A stretch of 35,276 nt of DNA from Spirochaetia bacterium (lineage in GTDB: Bacteria > Spirochaetota > Spirochaetia > Treponematales > Treponemataceae): positions 1-35,276 of the forward strand of contig CAAGIR010000020.1 in NCBI GenBank assembly GCA_900769975.1, in the 5' to 3' direction. Each line of letters opens with the position of its first letter. The stretch's first letter is position 1. The notes beneath the pieces are model-generated. The model saw only the letters and a list, made by a program, of their open reading frames with translations, did no database searches and was not told the DNA's origin. Of the stretch, positions 30,925 through 35,276 are shown one piece after another. A program made the position numbers and the translations under genes.

Positions 30925-31788
30925 TTAATTCTGACTTTCCAAAAATTCTTCCAATTCGTCTTCTAAAAGTTCAAAAAAATCAAAATGAGTAATTTCTTCT
31001 ATATAATTGACGCTGCATTTAAATTGTTCCCACGAACCAGTTTTTTGAATTCCCATTTTATTCGGCATGCACACACTGATGATTTCTGTATTTTGATTAA
31101 TTCTCTGCAAATCATCCGTTCCCTGTGGTAAAATAAGGATAATTTTCCAGCAAAATTCAGGAACGTTAATTGCAACTTTTGAACCAGTTTCTTCATCATA
31201 AGAAATAATGATTTTTTCAAAATATCCTCTGTTTCCTATTCCGCCTGATCCAAAACCTCCTGCAAAAATGTAAAGTTCATATCCCTGCAAAACAAGTTCA
31301 CGTTCATAACTTTCCAAATCTTTCCAGACAATTCTGTTGCAGTCAGGAGATTGGGGAAGCATATTTGTCATTAAAAAAGTTTCTTCGTTTAATAAAGAAG
31401 ATGAAGTTCTGTCAGCAGAAGGGCAGACGTGTCCTCTGTCAAAACCGTAAGAAGGAAATTTATAATCATTTTTTTTGACGGCATACCATTGAGGCGGCAA
31501 AGTTTTATCTGGAGCAAATTTGTCTGATCTTCTTGATTCTCCCAAATCTTCGCCAGATAAATGCCATGCAACCCAGTTTGGTGAAAGTTTTTGATTATTA
31601 TACGAAACAGTATAGCCCGCCTTTTCCAGCAGAAAATTATCCTGTTGTTCTAAGCTTACATCGGCATCAGACGGATTTCCAAAATAAAGCGGAGTGTTTT
31701 CTTCGTGATTAAAATCTGATTCACATGGAACACAAAATAAAAATCCAGAAAACAAAACACCCATCAAACAAAAAAATACTTTTTTCAT
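30925..31788 (-). CDS. Secreted DNA/RNA non-specific endonuclease
   Basis: The protein (about 287 residues) belongs to the NUC1/Serratia-type nuclease family. It starts with a signal peptide (MKKVFFCLMGVLFSGFLFC) and may be a lipoprotein, given the nearby Cys residues. The catalytic motif is intact: YGFDRGHVCPSADRTSS, with the general base His, followed by the metal-binding Asn region in TFLMTNMLPQSPDCNRIVWK. The start at 31788 fits the signal peptide and a GGGG about 9 nt upstream. It probably digests environmental nucleic acid for nutrition or defence. It is divergent from ilvB and shares no operon with the sigma factor. Confidence 0.87.
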   Translation of the reverse strand: MKKVFFCLMGVLFSGFLFCVPCESDFNHEENTPLYFGNPSDADVSLEQQDNFLLEKAGYTVSYNNQKLSPNWVAWHLSGEDLGESRRSDKFAPDKTLPPQWYAVKKNDYKFPSYGFDRGHVCPSADRTSSSLLNEETFLMTNMLPQSPDCNRIVWKDLESYERELVLQGYELYIFAGGFGSGGIGNRGYFEKIIISYDEETGSKVAINVPEFCWKIILILPQGTDDLQRINQNTEIISVCMPNKMGIQKTGSWEQFKCSVNYIEEITHFDFFELLEDELEEFLESQN

Positions 31789-31839
31789 TTTTCTATGCCC
31801 CATACCAAAAAGTATATGCGTTTAGGCGGCAAAAAGCAA

Positions 31840-31868
31840 TTGAGTTAATCAGAGAAAAATGATATAAT
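31840..31868 (+). promoter_or_regulatory. ilvB promoter
   Basis: TTGAGT (31840-31845) and TATAAT (31863-31868) are 17 nt apart with an extended TGA. The leader is about 113 nt and includes a TTGATT/AATCAA hairpin near 31919-31939. No terminator or T-box pattern is recognised in it. Confidence 0.65.
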
Positions 31869-31987
31869 CTTTTGTAATACTAAATAAATTTAATAATATT
31901 AAATATTTTGTAAAACTTGATTAATGGGTACAATCAAAATCATAAACATGCATTTTTAGAAATCAATTTTATACGAGGAAAATTATT

Positions 31988-33667
31988 ATGCAGATGACTG
32001 GTTCGCAAATTGTTATTGAATGTTTAATTGAACAGGGTGTTGATACTGTTTTTGGCTATCCAGGAGGAGCAATTTTAAACATTTATGATGAACTTTACAA
32101 AAATTCAAACAGAATAAGACATATTTTAACTGCTCACGAACAGGGAGCAAGTCATGCGGCAGATGGATATGCCCGTTCTACTGGTAAAACTGGCGTTTGT
32201 ATGGCAACAAGTGGTCCTGGGGCAACAAATCTTGTAACGGGTATTGCAACTGCGTATATGGATTCTATTCCGCTTGTAGCAATTACCTGTAATGTTACGC
32301 AATCACAGTTGGGAAAAGATTCTTTTCAGGAAATTGATATTGTTGGCGTGACAATGCCGATTACAAAACACAATTTTATTGTTCGTGATGTTAATTCTCT
32401 TGCTGATACAATCAGAAAAGCATTTTATATTGCAAAATCAGACAGACCTGGCCCTGTTTTAATTGATATTCCAAAGGACATAACGTCTTCGGTTACGGAA
32501 TATGAGCCTATAAATCCTGCTGAACTAAAATTTGATGAACATTCAAAAGCGTTGCCACCGTTATCTGAAAACCTTCTGGAAAATGCTGTAAATCTCATAA
32601 ATCAATCTCAAAAACCTTTCATTTATGCTGGTGGAGGTGTTATTACGGCAGATGCTTGTTCAGAATTGAAGTCATTTGCAGAAAAAGCAAATATTCCTGT
32701 TGCAATGTCTTTGATGGGAAAAGCCGCTTTTCCGAATAAACATCCTCTTTCTCTGGGAATGATTGGAATGCATGGAACTTATGCTGCAAATACAGCGTGC
32801 GACAATTGTGATTTACTTCTGGCAATTGGCTGTCGTTTTAGTGATCGTGTTATTGGGGAAGCAGCAAAATTCGCCAGAAATGCAAAAATTATTCAGATTG
32901 ATATAGATCCTACAGAAGTAAACAAGATGGTAAATGTTCATGAGGCGTTGCTTGGCGATGTAAAAGATATTCTGTCAAAAATTACATCAAAAATCCAGAA
33001 GAAAGAAAAATCCGATTGGAATATTCAGATTGAACAGTGGAAGAAAATTGTTCCGCCTTCATATTCCAAAAAACAGGATTTGTCACCTAAATTTATTCTA
33101 GAATATGTCAATTCGCAGGTTAAGGCTGATTCTATTATCACTACTGAAGTTGGACAGCATCAAATGTGGACTGCTCAGTTTTATGATTTTACTGAACCTA
33201 GAACTTTTTTGACTTCTGGTGGACTTGGCACAATGGGATATGGAACTGGAGCGGCTATTGGTGCACAGTTTGCAAATCCCAAAAAAACTGTTGTTCACAT
33301 CGCGGGTGATGGTTCGTTTAGAATGAACTGTAATGAGCTTGCCACAATTCAACATTATGAACTTCCTATAATAATAATTATTTTTGATAATCATGCACTT
33401 GGAAATGTAAGAATGTGGCAGACGTTATTTTATGAAAAACGATATTCAAATACGACGCTTGATTTTGGACCGGATTGGAAAACTCTTGCTTCTGCTTATA
33501 ATATAAAAGGTTATCATGCAAAAAATGAAGAAGAATTCAAAAAAGCTTTTGATGAAGCGTTAAAATCTGGAAAACCTGCTGTAATAGACGCTGAAATTTT
33601 CCTGGATGAAATGGTTTATCCGATGATTCCGCCTGGAAAATCAGTAGAATATTTGATTATGGAGTAA
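31988..33667 (+). CDS. ilvB: Acetolactate synthase, large subunit
   Basis: This TPP enzyme condenses pyruvate (or pyruvate with 2-oxobutyrate) in the first common step of branched-chain amino acid synthesis. The 559-residue length is normal. The catalytic Glu lies in LTAHEQGASHAADGYAR and the substrate-channel region in ATSGPGATNLVTGIA. The TPP/Mg motif is IAGDGSFRMNCNELATI followed by FDNH. The C-terminal MIPPGKSVEYLI is typical of IlvB. A ribosome binding site, GAGGA, precedes the ATG by 8 nt. The regulatory subunit gene ilvN, normally next door, is absent; the next gene is an unrelated dehydrogenase. A catabolic acetolactate synthase is less likely from the C-terminus. Confidence 0.92.
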   Translation: MQMTGSQIVIECLIEQGVDTVFGYPGGAILNIYDELYKNSNRIRHILTAHEQGASHAADGYARSTGKTGVCMATSGPGATNLVTGIATAYMDSIPLVAITCNVTQSQLGKDSFQEIDIVGVTMPITKHNFIVRDVNSLADTIRKAFYIAKSDRPGPVLIDIPKDITSSVTEYEPINPAELKFDEHSKALPPLSENLLENAVNLINQSQKPFIYAGGGVITADACSELKSFAEKANIPVAMSLMGKAAFPNKHPLSLGMIGMHGTYAANTACDNCDLLLAIGCRFSDRVIGEAAKFARNAKIIQIDIDPTEVNKMVNVHEALLGDVKDILSKITSKIQKKEKSDWNIQIEQWKKIVPPSYSKKQDLSPKFILEYVNSQVKADSIITTEVGQHQMWTAQFYDFTEPRTFLTSGGLGTMGYGTGAAIGAQFANPKKTVVHIAGDGSFRMNCNELATIQHYELPIIIIIFDNHALGNVRMWQTLFYEKRYSNTTLDFGPDWKTLASAYNIKGYHAKNEEEFKKAFDEALKSGKPAVIDAEIFLDEMVYPMIPPGKSVEYLIME

Positions 33668-33762
33668 AATTGCTGAGCACACTTTTCACACTGTACACTG
33701 TTTGCACATAAAATTTTATATTTCTATACTTTGCAATAGTGTTAGTGTCTTGCGTATTTTGG

Positions 33763-33768
33763 TATAAA
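33763..33768 (+). promoter_or_regulatory. Extended -10 box of the short-chain dehydrogenase gene
   Basis: TGG-TATAAA ends exactly 6 nt before the ATG at 33775, so the transcript should begin at the start codon. No strong -35 is visible. Confidence 0.5.
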
Positions 33769-33774
33769 ATTAAT

Positions 33775-34605
33775 ATGAAAAAAATTGCTTTAATTACAGG
33801 TGCTTCTAGTGGAATTGGAAATGAAGTTGCCTTAAAACTTATTGATGAAGGTTACACTGTTTATGGTGCCGCACGCAGAACAGAATTAATGAATGATATT
33901 GTCGAAAAAGGCGGAACGGCACTTTATCTTAATCTGTTTGATGAAAAATCAATAGAAGAATGTGTAAATACAATCATCAGTAAAGAAAATAAAATTGACT
34001 TACTCATTAATAATGCAGGGTATGGTCTGGGCGGCGGTATCGAAGATATTTCTATAGAAGATGCAAAAAAACAGTTTGAAGTGAACGTCTTTGGTATGAT
34101 AAAAATCATTCAGCTTGTCCTTCCTTCTATGAGAAAACAAAAATCAGGAATGATTATAAATGTTGCGTCTATGGCAGGAAGATTTTCTTCACCTTTTACA
34201 GGATGGTATCATGCTTCAAAATATAGTGTAGAAGCGTTGAGCGATGCTTTGCGGCTTGAAGTGGAACCGTTTGGAATAAAAGTTGTGATTGTGGAGCCTG
34301 GTTTGATTAAAACTGACTGGGGAATTATCCACAGCAAAAACATACGTTCATTTTCTGGAAACGGTGCTTATGCTGAAAATGCAGGAATTGTTGCTGATTA
34401 TTTTGAACAATCTTATATAAAATCAAAAACTATTTCAAAACCAACAGTAATTTCAGATTTAATAATCAAAATTGCAAAGAAAAAACATCCAAAACCAAGG
34501 TATACAAAAGGTAAAAACGCAAAAATCTTTCTTTTAATAAAAAAAATCGTCCCAGACACCATTTTCGACAAACTCCTAAAAATTGCATTTTACTTAAAAA
34601 AATAA
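33775..34605 (+). CDS. Short-chain dehydrogenase/reductase
   Basis: The 276-residue protein is a classical SDR oxidoreductase. The cofactor motif is LITGASSGIG, with ARR after the second strand suggesting NADP preference. NNAG is in LLINNAGYGLGG, the catalytic Ser in INVASMAG, and the active-site pair in WYHASK. The C-terminal third is lysine-rich, as in dehydrogenases acting on lipid-like substrates, but the substrate is not evident. I start at 33775 (MKKIALITG), since the upstream ATG at 33739 precedes the -10 box. No ribosome binding site is present. It is followed by the inverted copy of the GC-rich structured element. Confidence 0.88.
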   Translation: MKKIALITGASSGIGNEVALKLIDEGYTVYGAARRTELMNDIVEKGGTALYLNLFDEKSIEECVNTIISKENKIDLLINNAGYGLGGGIEDISIEDAKKQFEVNVFGMIKIIQLVLPSMRKQKSGMIINVASMAGRFSSPFTGWYHASKYSVEALSDALRLEVEPFGIKVVIVEPGLIKTDWGIIHSKNIRSFSGNGAYAENAGIVADYFEQSYIKSKTISKPTVISDLIIKIAKKKHPKPRYTKGKNAKIFLLIKKIVPDTIFDKLLKIAFYLKK

Positions 34606-34720
34606 AAAATCATAGCGAGCCATCGCCTACCCAGTCGCCTTTCACAGCTCGCCTGCCGGCTCGGTCGCAAGCGACTCAGGCTGTATCCAGCCTGCCTGTT
34701 CAAGCCTCGGCACGCCGTTT
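34603..34720 (-). repeat. GC-rich structured intergenic element, copy 2
   Basis: Read on the minus strand this matches copy 1 at 5790-5920. GCCGAGGCTTGAAC and GTGAAAGGCGACTGGGT are identical. The hairpins are kept while their bases differ: CAGGCTG-gata-CAGCCTG (34677-34694), GTCG/CGAC (34664-34675) and GCGAGC/GCTCGC (34615-34652). A T-rich run follows on the minus strand. It lies just after the dehydrogenase stop codon, in the antisense direction. Confidence 0.7.
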
Positions 34721-34772
34721 TACATTAAACCCTGCACAACTCTCACCCCGCTGGCGAGAAAAGTAAAACAAA

Positions 34773-34863
34773 CGGATTTGTTCGTTCCTAACGGAACTAA
34801 CAGAAACAAAAAAAAGCGAAAATCGTTAGATTTGAGCAAATCCGCTTGTTGCACAAAAAAAAC
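34773..34863 (-). repeat. Inverted-repeat block with terminator-like end
   Basis: CGGATTTG and CAAATCCG (arms near 34773 and 34848) flank this block. Inside are GTTCC-taac-GGAAC and overlapping AAATC/GATTT pairings. On the minus strand AAGCG...CGCTT is followed by eight Ts. No gene is seen; it looks like a palindromic repeat remnant. Confidence 0.45.
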
Positions 34864-34920
34864 GAGGTCTGTCCCCATTTGCAAGGAGGTCTGTCCCCAT
34901 TTGCAAGGAGGTCTGTCCCC
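34864..34920. repeat. 22-bp tandem repeat with a GGGGACAGACC core
   Basis: Two complete 22-bp units (34864-34885 and 34886-34907) and a 13-bp partial third are perfect copies. Each carries GGTCTGTCCCC. On the minus strand this is GGGGACAGACC, a core I associate with REP-type repeats of other genomes; that link is from memory and unverified. Confidence 0.75.
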
Positions 34921-34939
34921 TTTTATAAGTTCTGCCAAA

Positions 34940-35040
34940 GAGTGCGTCATGCTGAACTGGCGAGTTTTAGCGAAGCGTTAAAAAACTCGGTAGAAGCGTA
35001 AGCTTCGTACATCTCCCACCCTGTGAGCCGCGATGCAAAA
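34940..35040 (-). repeat. Palindromic intergenic repeat block
   Basis: Two hairpins lie close together: CGAGTTTT (34961-34968) with AAAACTCG (34982-34989), and GAAGC-gtaa-GCTTC (34993-35006). The flank contains GTCATGCTGAAC, a sequence common in mobile palindromes of various bacteria. Composition differs from the AT-rich genome. No gene is seen. Confidence 0.5.
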
Positions 35041-35065
35041 ACCATACCCACCACCCCAAAAACAT

Positions 35066-35157
35066 TTGTACAATATAAAAAAGTCTGATAAAATAAAAAT
35101 ATGGTATTGACAAAGAAACGGGCCAGAGTAAAGTTACTCAGCACTGTGCCTTTTTTT
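35066..35157 (+). ncRNA. Candidate small RNA with its own strong promoter
   Basis: TTGTAC (35066-35071) and TAAAAT (35089-35094) are 17 nt apart with an extended TGA, an excellent promoter. Transcription would start near 35101. About 20 nt later a structure forms (GGC/GCC, CAG/CTG and AGTA/TACT pairings, 35121-35150) followed by seven Ts, giving an RNA of about 57 nt. A 28-codon open frame also begins at 35101 and reads through the terminator; I find the RNA interpretation more likely. Confidence 0.4.
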
Positions 35158-35194
35158 ATGGCTCAATCATTTTTTTTGTGTGATTGAATAAAAT

Positions 35195-35250
35195 AGGGAT
35201 AAAAGCCTGTATAATTGATTTTTCTATAAAACTAAACAGGCAGAATCCCT
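35195..35250 (+). promoter_or_regulatory. Inverted repeat enclosing a -10-like box before the last gene
   Basis: AGGGAT (35195-35200) and GCCTGT (35205-35210) pair with ACAGGC (35236-35241) and ATCCCT (35245-35250). The loop includes TATAAT-like sequence just after GCCTG. The right arm touches the ATG at 35251. It could be a transposon end or an operator. Confidence 0.45.
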
Positions 35251-35276
35251 ATGAATACTTATATCAGAATTCCAAA
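35251..35276 (+). CDS. Start of an unidentified gene at the window edge
   Basis: Only eight codons and part of a ninth are visible, beginning MNTYIRIP. No typical ribosome binding site precedes it, but an inverted repeat ends exactly at the ATG. That setting, together with the repeats upstream, suggests a transposase of another insertion sequence. The product cannot be identified from this fragment. Confidence 0.35.

Noticed and set aside
31875..31987. T-box or amino-acid attenuator in the ilvB leader
   Set aside because: No T-box sequence, no run of branched-chain codons and no terminator hairpin with a T-run were found; only a weak 6-bp hairpin is present.
34864..34920. CRISPR array
   Set aside because: The 22-bp units are directly adjacent with no spacers, and there are no cas genes in the window.
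34720..34981. Open frames on both strands in the repeat cluster
   Set aside because: They are built from the 22-bp tandem repeat and palindromes. Neither has a ribosome binding site or sensible protein composition.
35101..35187. 28-codon leaderless protein gene
   Set aside because: The frame reads through a terminator-like hairpin and T7 and has no recognisable features; a small RNA fits better, though it is not excluded.

Overview
The window is AT-rich DNA whose gene content points to a spirochaete of the genus Treponema, most likely a gut or rumen species. This is inferred from gene families: LplB/LplC/YesL-type sugar import genes, a long 499-residue GlyA, HD-GYP plus GGDEF signalling proteins, and a mannan-degradation locus. 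No rRNA, tRNA or CRISPR array was seen.

Layout. 1-1594: a truncated IS3-type orfA and a complete insertion sequence whose ends each carry two transposase-site-like repeats. The IS ends about 6 bp before the rplM promoter. 1600-3345: rplM-rpsI with a 5' leader hairpin, then recX. 3358-9446: a compact acetyl-mannan locus with a GH130 phosphorylase, a CE2-type esterase, a small secreted carbohydrate-binding protein, a secreted GH26 mannanase and a secreted CE17-like SGNH esterase. 9490-12523: a small unknown protein, an HD-GYP protein and an alpha/beta esterase. 12532-17700: lon, a LacI-family regulator with an operator inside its promoter, and glyA. 18091-22441: a GGDEF protein, an SLC13/ArsB-like permease and a pyruvate kinase with a degenerate C-terminal domain. 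22496-28302: a sugar ABC importer operon with a terminator-like leader, an enlarged permease, a second permease, a lipoprotein binding protein and YesL. 28321-30871: a short sigma-70-family factor followed by an ACT-ACT-metallo-beta-lactamase gene, behind a consensus sigma-54 promoter with upstream repeats. 30925-34605: a secreted nuclease, ilvB and a short-chain dehydrogenase. 34606-35276: a repeat-rich stretch, a possible small RNA and the first codons of another gene at the edge.

How the genes may work together (inference). Secreted GH26 and the CE17-like esterase would cut and deacetylate mannan outside. The ABC system could import the oligosaccharides. Cytoplasmic CE2 and GH130 would finish deacetylation and phosphorolysis. 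Similar ACTTAA arrays lie before GH130/CE2 and the ABC operon, and a related palindrome lies in the lacI promoter, suggesting one regulon.

Most interesting signals: (1) a sigma-54 promoter with enhancer-like repeats driving a secondary sigma factor, resembling the Borrelia RpoN-RpoS cascade; (2) a GC-rich structured element present twice, with compensatory changes in two hairpins; (3) many promoters whose -10 box lies 6-7 nt before the ATG, implying leaderless mRNAs; (4) an ABC permease with an internally duplicated N-terminal membrane module.
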